In this document: positions 1 through 10,842 of the stretch, piece after piece
Position numbering within the stretch: position 1 is the stretch's first letter
Layout: every line of letters starts with the position of its first letter
Source: Streptomyces muensis
GTDB taxonomy: Bacteria > Actinomycetota > Actinomycetes > Streptomycetales > Streptomycetaceae
NCBI RefSeq assembly: GCF_021474425.1
Contig: NZ_JAKEIP010000013.1
Span: 1 to 64,000, forward strand
Length of the DNA: 64,000 nt
Direction of reading: 5' to 3'
Position numbers and translations under genes: made by a program
The notes under the pieces: generated by a model
Database searches by the model: none
The model's input: only the letters and a program-made list of their open reading frames with translations
Told to the model about the DNA's origin: nothing

Positions 1-47
1 CCCCCAACCCCGACGCCGAGATGACCCAGGTGGTCCGCCCGTCATGA
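1..47 (+). CDS. C-terminal tail of FtsW/RodA-family protein (partial)
   Basis: Only the last 14 codons are present, reading PNPDAEMTQVVRPS then TGA at 45-47. The stop overlaps the ATG of the next gene (ATGA at 44-47), so the two are translationally coupled. An FtsW/RodA-type lipid II polymerase is the usual gene directly upstream of pbpA in actinobacterial clusters. That identity is inferred from context, since the visible residues carry no family motif. Confidence 0.6.
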   Translation, partial: PNPDAEMTQVVRPS

Positions 48-1519
48 ACAAACCCCTGCGCCGGATCGCGATCTTCTGCGGCCTCCTCGTCCTCTCCCTG
101 CTCATCCGCGACAACTGGCTCCAGTACGTCAAGGCCGACTCCCTGCGGGAGGACCCCGACAACCGCCGCGTCCTCATCGCCCGCTACGCCACCCCCCGCG
201 GCGACATAATCGTCGGCGGCAACCCGATCACCGGGCACACCGAGACCACCTCGGGCGACTTCAAGTTCAAGCGCACGTACAAGAACGGCGCCATGTGGGC
301 GCCCGTCACCGGCTTCGTCTCGCAGGCCTACGGCGCCAACCAGCTGGAGTCCATCCAGGACGGCATCCTCAGCGGCACCGACGACCGGCTCTTCTTCCGC
401 AACACCCTCGACATGATCACGGGTAAGGAGAAGGAGGGCGGCAACGTCGTCACCACCCTCAACGCCGCCGCGCAGAAGGCCGCGTACAACGGCCTGAAGA
501 AGCAGGGCGGCAAGGGCGCCGTCGCCGCCATCGAGCCCGCCACCGGCAAGATCCTGGCGCTGGCCTCCTTCCCGTCGTACGACCCCTCCACGATCGCCGG
601 CGGCGGCGACTCCGACGCGGCGGCCTGGAAGAAGCTCGACAAGAAGAACAACCCCGACGACCCGATGCTCAACCGGGCGCTGCGCGAGGTCTACCCGCCC
701 GGCTCCACCTTCAAGGTCGTCACCGCCGCCGCGGCCCTGGAGAACGGCCTCTACAAGACCGCCGACGAAAAGACCAAGTCGCCGGACCCGTGGGTCATGG
801 AGGGCACCACCACCAAGCTGCCCAACGAGGGCAACATCCCCTGCGAGAACGCCACTCTGCGCGTCGCCCTCCAGTACTCCTGCAACACCGTCTTCGGCAA
901 GATCGGCTCCGACCTAGGCAACGACAAGATGCTGGAGGAAGCCAAGAAGTTCGGCTTCACCGAGGAGCAGTTCACGCCGACCCGCACCAGCGCCTCGGTC
1001 TTCTCCGACGACATGAACCCCTCGCAGACCGCGCTGTCCTCCATCGGCCAGTTCAACACCGCCGCCACCCCGCTGCAGATGGCCATGGTGGCCTCGGCGG
1101 TCGCCAACAACGGCACCCTGATGAAGCCGTACATGGTCGACGAGCTCCAGACGCACAATCTCGACGCCCTCGAGAAGACCGACCCCGAGGAGCTGAGCCG
1201 GCCGCTGTCCGCGGAGAACGCCCAGATCCTCCAGTCGATGATGGAGACCGTCGTCGAGGACGGCACCGGCAAGAACGCCCGGATCGACGGCGTCAAGGTC
1301 GGCGGCAAGACCGGTACCGCCCAGCACGGTGTCGAGAACAGCGAGAACCCCTACGCGTGGTTCATCTCCTACGCCAAGCTCAGCGACAACAGCTCGCCGG
1401 TGGCCGTGGCCGTGGTGATCGAGGACGACAACGCCGTCCGCGACGACATCTCCGGCGGCGGCCTCGCGGCCCCCATCGCCAAGAGCGTCATGGAGGCGGT
1501 CATCGACAGCAAGAAGTGA
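44..1519 (+). CDS. pbpA: Class B penicillin-binding protein PbpA (peptidoglycan transpeptidase)
   Basis: 491 aa, usual length for actinobacterial PbpA. A single N-terminal membrane anchor (about residues 9-22) is followed by a dimerisation region and a transpeptidase domain. The active-site motifs are all visible: STFK with nucleophile Ser221, SCN at 279-281, and KTGTA near residue 424. It cross-links peptidoglycan outside the membrane. The ATG overlaps the stop of the upstream FtsW/RodA-type gene, giving a SEDS polymerase plus transpeptidase pair, and a PASTA kinase follows. Function is confident; whether it serves septation, sporulation or general growth cannot be read from sequence. Confidence 0.95.
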   Translation: MNKPLRRIAIFCGLLVLSLLIRDNWLQYVKADSLREDPDNRRVLIARYATPRGDIIVGGNPITGHTETTSGDFKFKRTYKNGAMWAPVTGFVSQAYGANQLESIQDGILSGTDDRLFFRNTLDMITGKEKEGGNVVTTLNAAAQKAAYNGLKKQGGKGAVAAIEPATGKILALASFPSYDPSTIAGGGDSDAAAWKKLDKKNNPDDPMLNRALREVYPPGSTFKVVTAAAALENGLYKTADEKTKSPDPWVMEGTTTKLPNEGNIPCENATLRVALQYSCNTVFGKIGSDLGNDKMLEEAKKFGFTEEQFTPTRTSASVFSDDMNPSQTALSSIGQFNTAATPLQMAMVASAVANNGTLMKPYMVDELQTHNLDALEKTDPEELSRPLSAENAQILQSMMETVVEDGTGKNARIDGVKVGGKTGTAQHGVENSENPYAWFISYAKLSDNSSPVAVAVVIEDDNAVRDDISGGGLAAPIAKSVMEAVIDSKK

Positions 1520-1688
1520 CCCCGCTCACGTCCCCTTCACATCGGTGCACGTTGCGATACCGGTCCTGTATCGGGTTACGGGCTTGGCCAGGTCACACAA
1601 GACGAGCCGGGTACGGTATGCCCGGACGGACCACCGCCACACCCACAAGGGTGACGGCGGGACCGACGGAGAGGGCTGGTAGGTAGCT

Positions 1689-3713
<2,025 letters not shown>

Positions 3714-3724
3714 CCCTCACACAC

Positions 3725-3770
3725 ATGGCTGAGCCCCGGCACCCTGAGCAGGGTGCCGGGGCTCAGCCAT
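3725..3770. terminator. Bidirectional terminator hairpin
   Basis: A perfect inverted repeat with 21-bp arms and a 4-nt loop (GAGC) lies between the convergent PASTA kinase and sortase genes. It has no T-tract, as is common in Streptomyces. Confidence 0.85.
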
Positions 3771-3820
3771 GACCGTGCGGCTTCAGGCCCGGCGCGTGGC
3801 CCACGGCCACGGCGGGCGGG

Positions 3821-4612
3821 TCAGCGCAGCTCCTCCGGCAACGTCCGCTGCGCATCCACCTTCTCCACCCGCTCCAACTCCCCCCACACGATGTACCGGT
3901 AGCGGCTCGTGTACACCGGCGTGCAGGTCGTCAGCGTGATGTAGTGGCCCGCCTTCGTCCTGCCCGACTCCTTCGGGATGGCGGAGAGGACCTTGACGTT
4001 GTACTTCGAGGTCTCGGGAAGGATGCCGTAGACCTTGTAGACGTACCACTTGTCCTTCGTCTCGAAGACGATCGGGTCGCCCTTCTCGATCTTGTGGATG
4101 TTGTGGAACTCCGCCCCGTGCCCGTCCCGGTGGGCGGCCACCGAGAAGTTGCCCTTCTTGCCCGAGGTGGGCAGGGTCGCCTTGACCGGGTCGGTGTAGT
4201 AGCCGGCGACGCCGTCGTTGAGGATCTTCGTCGACGTGCCCTTCTCGACCAGGATGTCGTCCCCGCTCATCGTCGGCACATGCAGGAAGCCGATGCCGTT
4301 CTTCGAGTCGAACTCGGCGGGCCGGCCGGAGCCCCCGTCGTCCTCGTGGGCCCAGATGTCACGCACCTTGTCGGCCTGCTTCGCCGCCGCGCGATCGGCG
4401 ACGACGTTCGTCCACCACAGCGAGTAGACGACGAACAGCCCGAGCACCAGGCCCGCCGTGATGAGGAGTTCGCCGAACACGCTGACCGCCATCGCGATCC
4501 GGCCCGTGCCGCGGCGGCGCGCCGGGCGGCGCCGTGACGCGGGGGCGGCCGTGTCCTCCGCCGTGCCGTCAGAGGTGTCCGTGCCGTCGGTGGTGGCTGC
4601 CACTTTTTTCAT
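3821..4612 (-). CDS. srtE2: Class E sortase (SrtE2-like)
   Basis: 263 aa. A short Lys/Arg-rich cytoplasmic N-terminus and one transmembrane helix (VFGELLITAGLVLGLFVVYS region) precede an extracellular sortase domain. Catalytic elements visible are the AAHRDGHG histidine segment, the TLTTC cysteine and a downstream YRYIVWG arginine. Class E sortases anchor LAXTG proteins, such as long chaplins, to peptidoglycan in Streptomyces. The ATG is only 5 nt after the stop of the next sortase, so both are probably co-transcribed. The name rests on class and tandem arrangement; which paralogue is SrtE1 or SrtE2 is inferred. Confidence 0.85.
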   Translation of the reverse strand: MKKVAATTDGTDTSDGTAEDTAAPASRRRPARRRGTGRIAMAVSVFGELLITAGLVLGLFVVYSLWWTNVVADRAAAKQADKVRDIWAHEDDGGSGRPAEFDSKNGIGFLHVPTMSGDDILVEKGTSTKILNDGVAGYYTDPVKATLPTSGKKGNFSVAAHRDGHGAEFHNIHKIEKGDPIVFETKDKWYVYKVYGILPETSKYNVKVLSAIPKESGRTKAGHYITLTTCTPVYTSRYRYIVWGELERVEKVDAQRTLPEELR

Positions 4613-4617
4613 CTGCC

Positions 4618-5898
4618 CTAACTGACGAGCGCATCCGGCTTGCCCTTGCTGCGCGGCCGTTCCTCGACCATCTTGCCCCAGACGATCAACCGGTACTTGC
4701 TGGTGAACTCCGGCGTACACGTGGTGAGTGTGATGTAGCGGCCGGCCTTGGTGAACCCCGACCCCGGCGGAACCGGATCCAGCACACTCACATTGCTCGG
4801 CGACGTCACCGGCAGGATCGACGCCATCTTGTACACGAAGTACTTGTCCTGCGTCTCCACGACGATCGCGTCGCCCCGGGTGAGCCGGTTGATGTACCGG
4901 AACGGTTCGCCATGGGTGTTGCGATGCCCGGCCAGCCCGAAGTTGCCGGTCTTGGCGTCCGGCATCGGGGTCTTCAGCTTGCCCTCGCCGTAGTGGCCGA
5001 CCATGCCCCGGTCGAGCACCTTCTTGTTGCTGACGCCCTCGGCGATGGGGACGACGACGTCCAGCTTCGGGATGTGCAGGATGGCGAAGCCCTGCCCCGG
5101 CTCGAACGTCCCCGGATTGCGCTTGCCGCTCGCCCAGTCGTCCTGGAGGCTGCTCGCCTCCTTGTCCGCCTGTGCGTGCGCCCGGACGTTCGTCCACCAC
5201 AGCTGGTAGCTCACGAACAGCAGCATCAGCACACCGGTGGTGATGAACACCTCACCGATGGCCCGGCTGGCCAGCACCCCCGGACTGGGCTTGCGCGCCT
5301 TGGCCTGCCTGCGGGCCTCCATCCGCGACAGAGGCGCACCAGAGGTCTCCGGGCTCGTCTCCGCGGCCTCCGACTCCTCCCGGGAACCGCCGTGGCGCCC
5401 ATGACGCCGCCTGGCGGCCTTTCTGCGGGCCGCACGGCCACCCGTTGGGGGTCCAGTGGTCGAAGTGGCGGAGGAGGCGGCAGAAGCCGATATGGACTCG
5501 CCGGTGGCCGGCGGATCCGGTATCCGCAGCGCTACGGTCTCGTCGTCCGCGGGCGGTATGTACGGCTCCGAGTACGTTTCTGAGTACGGCTCCGAGTGCT
5601 GCTCCGAGTACAGGTCCTCGTACGGCCCCTCATAGGACCCGCCGCCATAGCCGTCAGTCGCGTAGCCGGCACTGCCGTAGCCGGCGTCGTACCCCTCGGC
5701 CCCCTGGGCCTGGGCCTGCGTCGGCGCCTGCCCCTGCGTGACGTAGTCCTCCCCGCCCTGCCACTCCCCGAGCGCACCGGAGCCCTCGTACGGCTGCTGC
5801 CCGTACGAGGTGCCCTGGTCGCCGGCGCCGCCGTAGGAGTCCGTGAAGGACTCCCCGTACGAGGCGCCGGACTCGCGCTCGGGGCGCAGCGCGGTCAC
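4618..5898 (-). CDS. srtE1: Class E sortase with long disordered N-terminus (SrtE1-like)
   Basis: 426 aa from a GTG whose GTGA overlaps the pabA stop; a longer open frame upstream reads through pabA and is not used. The first ~210 residues are low-complexity (Gly, Tyr, Glu, Ser, Pro), followed by a basic Arg/Lys/Ala stretch and a transmembrane helix. The sortase domain has the AGHRNTHG histidine segment, TLTTC cysteine and YRLIVWG arginine. Expected substrates are LAXTG surface proteins, none of which I see in the window. The extended cytoplasmic tail could recruit partners, but its role is unknown. Confidence 0.85.
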   Translation of the reverse strand: MTALRPERESGASYGESFTDSYGGAGDQGTSYGQQPYEGSGALGEWQGGEDYVTQGQAPTQAQAQGAEGYDAGYGSAGYATDGYGGGSYEGPYEDLYSEQHSEPYSETYSEPYIPPADDETVALRIPDPPATGESISASAASSATSTTGPPTGGRAARRKAARRRHGRHGGSREESEAAETSPETSGAPLSRMEARRQAKARKPSPGVLASRAIGEVFITTGVLMLLFVSYQLWWTNVRAHAQADKEASSLQDDWASGKRNPGTFEPGQGFAILHIPKLDVVVPIAEGVSNKKVLDRGMVGHYGEGKLKTPMPDAKTGNFGLAGHRNTHGEPFRYINRLTRGDAIVVETQDKYFVYKMASILPVTSPSNVSVLDPVPPGSGFTKAGRYITLTTCTPEFTSKYRLIVWGKMVEERPRSKGKPDALVS

Positions 5899-6533
5899 GC
5901 CGTGGCCCTGCCCACCACCGGGGCGAGCCCCGCCGACCTCGCCACCGCACCCTGGTCGCCGCACTCCACCAGCCAGTTGGCCAGCATCCGGTGCCCGTGC
6001 TCGGTCAGTACCGACTCGGGGTGGAACTGCACGCCCTCGACCGCGAGTTCACGGTGGCGCAGACCCATGATGATCCCGTCGTGCGTGCGGGCCGTGACCT
6101 CCAGCTCGGCCGGTACCGTCCCCGGCTCGGCCGCCAGGGAGTGGTAGCGGGTCGCAGTGAAGGGCGTCGGCAGGCCCGCGAAGACACCCTTGCCCTCGTG
6201 CTCGACCAGCGAGGTCTTGCCGTGCAGCAGCTCCGGCGCACGGTCCACCACACCGCCGTACGCCACCTGCATCGACTGCATACCGAGACAGACGCCGAAG
6301 ACCGGCACCCCGGTCGAGGCACAGTGCCGGACCATGTCCACGCACACCCCGGCCTCCTCCGGCGTGCCCGGCCCCGGCGACAGCAGCACGCCGTCGAAGC
6401 CGTCCTGGGCATGCGCCGTCGACACCTCGTCGTTGCGCAGCACCTCGCACTCGGCACCCAGCTGGTAGAGGTACTGGACCAGGTTGAAGACAAAGCTGTC
6501 GTAGTTGTCCACGACCAGAATGCGCGCGCTCAC
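5895..6533 (-). CDS. pabA: Aminodeoxychorismate/anthranilate synthase component II (glutamine amidotransferase)
   Basis: 212 aa class I glutamine amidotransferase. The nucleophile is Cys82 in GVCLGMQS and the His/Glu pair lies in VQFHPES. It hydrolyses glutamine and channels ammonia to a chorismate-using PabB/TrpE partner for folate or tryptophan synthesis; no partner is present here. The GTG start shares GTGA with the stop of the tiny membrane gene upstream, and its own stop overlaps the following sortase start. A metabolic gene is thus locked into a sortase operon. PabA rather than TrpG is chosen from recalled Streptomyces gene order. Confidence 0.85.
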   Translation of the reverse strand: MSARILVVDNYDSFVFNLVQYLYQLGAECEVLRNDEVSTAHAQDGFDGVLLSPGPGTPEEAGVCVDMVRHCASTGVPVFGVCLGMQSMQVAYGGVVDRAPELLHGKTSLVEHEGKGVFAGLPTPFTATRYHSLAAEPGTVPAELEVTARTHDGIIMGLRHRELAVEGVQFHPESVLTEHGHRMLANWLVECGDQGAVARSAGLAPVVGRATA

Positions 6534-6691
6534 TGGTTGTCCACCGTCACATCGTTGAAGGGCAGCAGCGGTTCGGCCCACGGGAAGACGTAGTTGAACA
6601 GGACGTAGACCACGGCCACGACCAGAGCGAGCGAGATCAGCGCCCTCACCCACGCATTCCCCGGCAGATGCCGCCAGATCCAGCCGTACAT
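6530..6691 (-). CDS. Small single-pass membrane protein (53 aa)
   Basis: 53 aa: N-terminus MYGWIWRHLPG, one hydrophobic helix (about 16-36) and a short acidic tail ending DVTVDNQ. A good ribosome site (GGAAGG) sits 6-9 nt before the ATG, and the stop overlaps the pabA start. No enzyme motif is seen. Its fixed position between two sortases and pabA suggests a membrane partner for the sortase operon, but function is unknown. Confidence 0.75.
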   Translation of the reverse strand: MYGWIWRHLPGNAWVRALISLALVVAVVYVLFNYVFPWAEPLLPFNDVTVDNQ

Positions 6692-6744
6692 GCCGTCCCT
6701 TCCGTCGCACCACGGCACCAGACTCACGCCGTACAGCCAACAGA

Positions 6745-7458
6745 CTAACGGCGCAACGCCTCCGGTTTCCCGGCCTCCACAGGCTGGGTGGAGTCCAGAT
6801 GGGCCCACACGATCAGCCGGTGGCTGTGCCCCCACTCCGGATCACACGTGGTCAGAGTCAGATAGCGGCCCTCACGCGTGTACCCCGACTTACGGGGCAC
6901 AGCGTCGATCACCTCAATGTCCGTGGGCAGCGTTTTGTAGGGGCCTTTGTCGATCCGATACGTGAACCAGGTGGTCCCGTCGGTCAGCACCACGGCGTCA
7001 CCGGGCCGCAGCCTCGGAAAGTCCTTGAAGGGATCACCGTAGGTACGCCGGTGACCTGCCACCGAGAAGTTCCCCTTCTGCCCCAGCTGCGCGGTGTTCG
7101 CGTAGTGGCCGAGCCCCTTCTTCAGGGTCTTGGTGGCGGTGCCTTCGAGCACCGGCTTGTTCCACGTGAAACCAAGCCGCGGGATGTACATGATCGCGAA
7201 GGGCTTGTCCGTGCTGTACGGGCCAGGACTCGGCGCGCTCTCCGGCGCACCCGCCTCGCCACCGGACTCACCACCGGGAGCGGCAGCCGTCGGACGTACC
7301 GCCCCCTGCGCCCACTGCTCCTGTAACCGATCGATCTGGTCGTCCATGACGTGATCGGCTTTCACACCGGTCCAGAACAGCACATAGACGACAAACAGGA
7401 CGATCACCGTGCCCACGGTGATGCACAGCTCGCTCACGGTCCTGACGACGACACGCAC
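6745..7458 (-). CDS. Class E sortase, third copy
   Basis: 237 aa from a GTG with GGAG 8 nt upstream. One N-terminal transmembrane helix precedes a Gly/Ala/Pro-rich stalk (about 55-80) and a sortase domain with AGHRRTYG, TLTTC and HRLIVWA. The residue before the catalytic Arg is His rather than the Tyr of the two neighbours. It is more divergent than they are and lies on the other side of pabA, so substrate preference may differ. It probably belongs to one transcription unit with the DUF881 gene upstream (29-nt gap). Confidence 0.85.
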   Translation of the reverse strand: MRVVVRTVSELCITVGTVIVLFVVYVLFWTGVKADHVMDDQIDRLQEQWAQGAVRPTAAAPGGESGGEAGAPESAPSPGPYSTDKPFAIMYIPRLGFTWNKPVLEGTATKTLKKGLGHYANTAQLGQKGNFSVAGHRRTYGDPFKDFPRLRPGDAVVLTDGTTWFTYRIDKGPYKTLPTDIEVIDAVPRKSGYTREGRYLTLTTCDPEWGHSHRLIVWAHLDSTQPVEAGKPEALRR

Positions 7459-7487
7459 CGGCAGCTCCAGAGAGGGCTAGAGCGGGC

Positions 7488-8264
7488 TCACTCCACGGGC
7501 TTGGCGTACTGCAGATCCACTGTGCCCGAGTAACCCGGCAGAGTCACCGTCCCGTCCTCGGTGACTTTCCAGCCGAGACCGTAGACGTTGACGTACACCA
7601 TGTAGTTCTGGATCGCCGGCGACGCCGCGAGCGCCTTCTGCATCTTCTCCGGATCACCGACCGCCGTGATCTTGTACGGCGGTGAGTAGACCCGGCCCTG
7701 GAGAATCAGCGTGTTGCCCACGCAGCGCACCGCGCTGGTGGAGATCAACCGCTGGTCCATCACCTTGATCCCCTTGGCACCGCTCTGCCACAACGCGTTG
7801 ACCACGGCCTGCAGATCCTGCTGGTGAATGACCAGGTAGTCGGGCTGCGGCTCCGGATACCCGGGCAGCTTGGCCGTCGCGTCCGGCGGTGCGTCATTGA
7901 GCGTGACCGAGATCGCCTCGCCCGTCAGCTTCTGCGTCCCCGCGTTCTCCTCCAGCGCGGCCAGTTTGTCGTCCTCGGCCTTGGTGCTGCCGTCGTCACG
8001 CTCGGCCAGCGCCTCCACGTCATCCCGCAGGACCGCGTTGGACTCGTTGAGCTGGCCGTTCTTGTGACTGCGCTCCTGGATGAGGTCCGACAGCTTCAGC
8101 AGCGAGGCGTCCGTACGGATATTGGTGCCCTTGGCCGTGTTGAAACTGGTGAAGAAAATGAGCCCCGCGAGAGCGAAGACGGCCGCGGTCAGCACCCGCA
8201 CCGGCCGGAATCGGCCACGGACAGGACTGGATCCCGTCCCGGGGGAGTCGGCAGAATTGCTCAA
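7488..8264 (-). CDS. DUF881 family membrane-anchored protein
   Basis: 258 aa. A short cytoplasmic N-terminus and one transmembrane helix (about 27-44) are followed by a coiled-coil-like segment (about 58-105) and the extracellular DUF881 domain. The start appears to be TTG, with AAGGAG about 11 nt upstream. DUF881 proteins are recurrent neighbours of crgA and division genes in actinobacteria; their biochemical role is unknown. It is divergent from crgA and sits upstream of the third sortase. Confidence 0.85.
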   Translation of the reverse strand: MSNSADSPGTGSSPVRGRFRPVRVLTAAVFALAGLIFFTSFNTAKGTNIRTDASLLKLSDLIQERSHKNGQLNESNAVLRDDVEALAERDDGSTKAEDDKLAALEENAGTQKLTGEAISVTLNDAPPDATAKLPGYPEPQPDYLVIHQQDLQAVVNALWQSGAKGIKVMDQRLISTSAVRCVGNTLILQGRVYSPPYKITAVGDPEKMQKALAASPAIQNYMVYVNVYGLGWKVTEDGTVTLPGYSGTVDLQYAKPVE

Positions 8265-8405
8265 CGTACCCTTATCTCCTTCGGCGGCGCGGAAGCACTA
8301 CGCTAACGGACGCCCGGGGGAGCAATCAGAGTCCCCTTGTACGCTGCCCCGAGCCAGCCACAGTTCCCTGCGCGGCCACGCAGCGCATCGACAGGAGAGA
8401 CCCTC

Positions 8406-8660
8406 GTGCCGAAGTCACGTATCCGCAAGAAGGCCGACTACACGCCGCCGCCGTCCAAGCAGGCGGCCGCCATCAAGCTGAACAGCCGCGCCTGGGTCGC
8501 GCCCGTGATGCTGGCCATGTTCCTCATCGGCCTGGCCTGGATCGTCGTCTTCTACGTGACCGACGGTTCGCTGCCCATCGATGCTCTGGGCAACTGGAAC
8601 ATCGTGGTGGGCTTCGGCTTCATCGCGGCCGGGTTCGGCGTCTCCACCCAGTGGAAGTAG
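8406..8660 (+). CDS. crgA: Cell division inhibitor CrgA
   Basis: 84 aa starting at GTG 8406 with AGGAGAG upstream; earlier in-frame ATGs lack ribosome sites. It has the basic N-terminus [15 protein letters not shown], then two transmembrane helices (about 35-55 and 66-82) typical of CrgA. In Streptomyces CrgA coordinates growth and septation by inhibiting FtsZ-ring formation; in mycobacteria it bridges FtsZ, PBPs and other divisome proteins. Length and both helices match the family. Confidence 0.95.
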   Translation: MPKSRIRKKADYTPPPSKQAAAIKLNSRAWVAPVMLAMFLIGLAWIVVFYVTDGSLPIDALGNWNIVVGFGFIAAGFGVSTQWK

Positions 8661-8719
8661 CCGCCGAACGGGCGGTCACTTCACGGTGAACGCAGCTCTG
8701 CCCAGGGCTATCCGCTGAG

Positions 8720-8966
8720 TTATCCACAGCCTTGCAGCAATTTCCACAAGCTGACTGGGGAAAAGAAAGACGATCTGTGGATAACTCATCGAGCGTTGAC
8801 ACCGGTACGACAGTCGCACCACCCATCCCCGCACACCCCGAACATGTGTACACCCCCGGCCTGACCTGCATAAACACAGGTCATCAGCAGGGGGCGTGAC
8901 GCGTCCCGCACAATGCGCACAAGATCCACCACACGCTGTGGACAACAGTGCCGCTCACGTGGATAA
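8720..8966. promoter_or_regulatory. DnaA-box cluster outside oriC (crgA-rhomboid intergenic)
   Basis: Four strong boxes lie in a 315-bp gene-free gap: TTATCCACA at 8720-8728, TGTGGATAA at 8776-8784, TGTGGACAA at 8937-8945 and CGTGGATAA at 8958-8966. A weaker TTTCCACA lies near 8740. Two are perfect consensus on opposite strands. Three extra-origin DnaA-box clusters (H69, H24, D78) that titrate DnaA are known in S. coelicolor; by its crgA neighbour this could correspond to H69, but that is from memory. Confidence 0.75.
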
Positions 8967-8975
8967 CGGCTCGGC

Positions 8976-9863
8976 TCAGGTGAGCTGAGCCGTTCTGAGC
9001 ACCGTCAGCAGGATGACGACGGCCAGGACCAGCACGCTTGTGCCGTACTGGATCAGCGCCCGGTGCTGACGCGGGGCGTGGACCATCGCGTAGCCCGTGA
9101 TGACGCCGGCGACGAGGCCGCCGATGTGGGCCTGCCAGGAGATGTTGAATCCCGGGCTGAAGGTGAAGATCAGGTTGATCACCAGCAGGGCGATGATCGG
9201 CCGCATGTCGTAGTTGAGACGGCGCATCAGGACGGCGGTGGCGCCGAACAGGCCGAAGATGGCACCGGAGGCGCCGAGCGTGGCGGTGTTCGGCGGGGCC
9301 AGGAGGTAGGCGAGGGCGCTGCCCGCGAGGCCGGAGACGAAGTAGACCGTGAGGTAGCGGGCGCGGCCGAGGGCGGTCTCCAGGGGGCCGCCGAGCCACC
9401 AGAGGCTGAGCATGTTGAAGCCGATGTGCCAGGGTGCCTCGTGGGTGAACATCGAGGTGACCAGGCGGTACCACTCGCCTCCCGCGACACCTTGGGTGGG
9501 TGTGTAGGGCGCGGGTGGCCAGGCGCCGAGGAGGACCAGGTCGTTCAGGAGGGCGTCGCTGGTCTGGACGGCGATGAAGATCGCCAGGTTGATCCCGATG
9601 AGGATCTTGGTGAAGAGGCGCGGGTCGGCGGTGAGGGTGCCGCCTGCCAGGGTGCGGGGCTGGGAGGCGCTGGGGGCGTGGCCGGTGCCGGAGCCGGTGC
9701 GGACGCAGTTGGGGCACTGGAAGCCGACGGAGGCGTCGACCATGCATTCGGGGCAGATGGGGCGTTCGCAGCGGGTGCAGCGGATGCCGGTCTCGCGGTC
9801 CGGATGGCGGTAGCAGACGGGCAGGCTCTGGGCGTCCTGCGGGCTGCCTGCCGGCTGGTCCAT
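8976..9863 (-). CDS. Rhomboid-family intramembrane serine protease
   Basis: 295 aa from an ATG with AGGGGA upstream. The N-terminal ~60 residues hold two CxxC pairs and a B-box-like zinc-binding segment. Six to seven transmembrane helices follow, with the catalytic Ser in GASGAIFG and the catalytic His in AHIGG. Rhomboids cleave membrane-anchored substrates within the bilayer; the substrate is unknown. A hairpin overlapping its stop (8965-8994) may end transcription and also overlaps the last DnaA box. Confidence 0.9.
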   Translation of the reverse strand: MDQPAGSPQDAQSLPVCYRHPDRETGIRCTRCERPICPECMVDASVGFQCPNCVRTGSGTGHAPSASQPRTLAGGTLTADPRLFTKILIGINLAIFIAVQTSDALLNDLVLLGAWPPAPYTPTQGVAGGEWYRLVTSMFTHEAPWHIGFNMLSLWWLGGPLETALGRARYLTVYFVSGLAGSALAYLLAPPNTATLGASGAIFGLFGATAVLMRRLNYDMRPIIALLVINLIFTFSPGFNISWQAHIGGLVAGVITGYAMVHAPRQHRALIQYGTSVLVLAVVILLTVLRTAQLT

Positions 9864-9906
9864 GAGGTCCCCTAGGTCGTCGTACGCGGTGCACGTCCTC
9901 ATACAC

Positions 9907-9938
9907 CGCCCCGCTCATCCTTACGGACGAGCGGGGCG
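9907..9938 (-). terminator. Terminator downstream of ppiA
   Basis: Arms CGCCCCGCTC and GAGCGGGGCG enclose a short interrupted hairpin. It lies between the ppiA stop and the rhomboid start. Confidence 0.7.
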
Positions 9939-9982
9939 TTTGGTTCCCTGTGGGAGGTGTCGGACGCTGTCGCGTCGTGGTC

Positions 9983-10516
9983 TCAGCTCTCGCGGGTCTC
10001 GATGACGACCGACTCGATGACGATGTCGCTGACGGGCCGGTCGGTGCGCGGGTTGGTCTGGACGGCCGCGATGGTGTCGACGACCTTCTGGCTGGCGGCG
10101 TCGGTGACCTCGCCGAAGATGGTGTGCTTGCGGTTCAGCCAGGTGGTCGGGGAGACGGTGATGAAGAACTGGGAGCCGTTGGTGCCCGGGCCGGCGTTGG
10201 CCATGGCGAGCAGATACGGCTTGTCGAAGCGCAGGTCGGGGTGGAACTCGTCCTGGAACTGGTAGCCGGGGCCGCCGGTGCCGTTGCCGAGAGGGTCGCC
10301 GCCCTGGATCATGAAGCCGCTGATGACGCGGTGGAAGACCGTGCCGTCGTAGAGCTTGGCCGTGGACTTCTCGCCGGTGGTGGGGTTCGTCCACTCACGC
10401 TCGCCCTGGGCGAGTTCGATGAAGTTCTTGACCGTGATCGGCGCGTGGTTCGGGAGGAGCCGGACCTCGATGTCGCCTTGGTTGGTCTTCAGGGTGGCGT
10501 ACAGCTGCTCGGCCAC
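9983..10516 (-). CDS. ppiA: Peptidyl-prolyl cis-trans isomerase, cyclophilin type
   Basis: 177 aa cytosolic cyclophilin with the conserved [24 protein letters not shown] and HTIFGEV segments that form the proline-isomerase site. There is no signal peptide. The chosen GTG start ([14 protein letters not shown]) has GGAAGG 6 nt upstream; longer upstream reading lacks family similarity. It assists protein folding. In Streptomyces, ppiA lies near crgA as here. Confidence 0.93.
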   Translation of the reverse strand: MAEQLYATLKTNQGDIEVRLLPNHAPITVKNFIELAQGEREWTNPTTGEKSTAKLYDGTVFHRVISGFMIQGGDPLGNGTGGPGYQFQDEFHPDLRFDKPYLLAMANAGPGTNGSQFFITVSPTTWLNRKHTIFGEVTDAASQKVVDTIAAVQTNPRTDRPVSDIVIESVVIETRES

Positions 10517-10842
10517 GATCTGCCTTCCGTTGTCTTCCTGTGACTCCCCGATCCTCGCACGGACGGCGGTGTCCGTCCCCCGGCGTTGGTTCACCCGCAC
10601 GCAACCGGGCTGATTCCTTGCAGAAAACCCATCGAGTCGGTCCGTGCCGGGGGCGCGACGGGAAGAACCGTGGCATTGTCGACGACAAGCCACCGTTGCC
10701 CCGTATTGATCCGTTATCGCACTTGATCAAGCACATCGGCACCCATATGCCCGCCCTCACATGCCGCGGAGCGTTCCGGCAGGCATGATCCGTAAAAGGG
10801 TGGAAAGTCGAAATACCGTACGCCACCGAGGAGGAGGAACCC
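10517..10842. other. Intergenic region between divergent ppiA and DUF5324 genes
   Basis: 326 bp containing the divergent promoters. I see no convincing ORF, tRNA or long inverted repeat. The DUF5324 gene has a strong ribosome site (GGAGGAGGAA) at the right edge. Confidence 0.6.
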
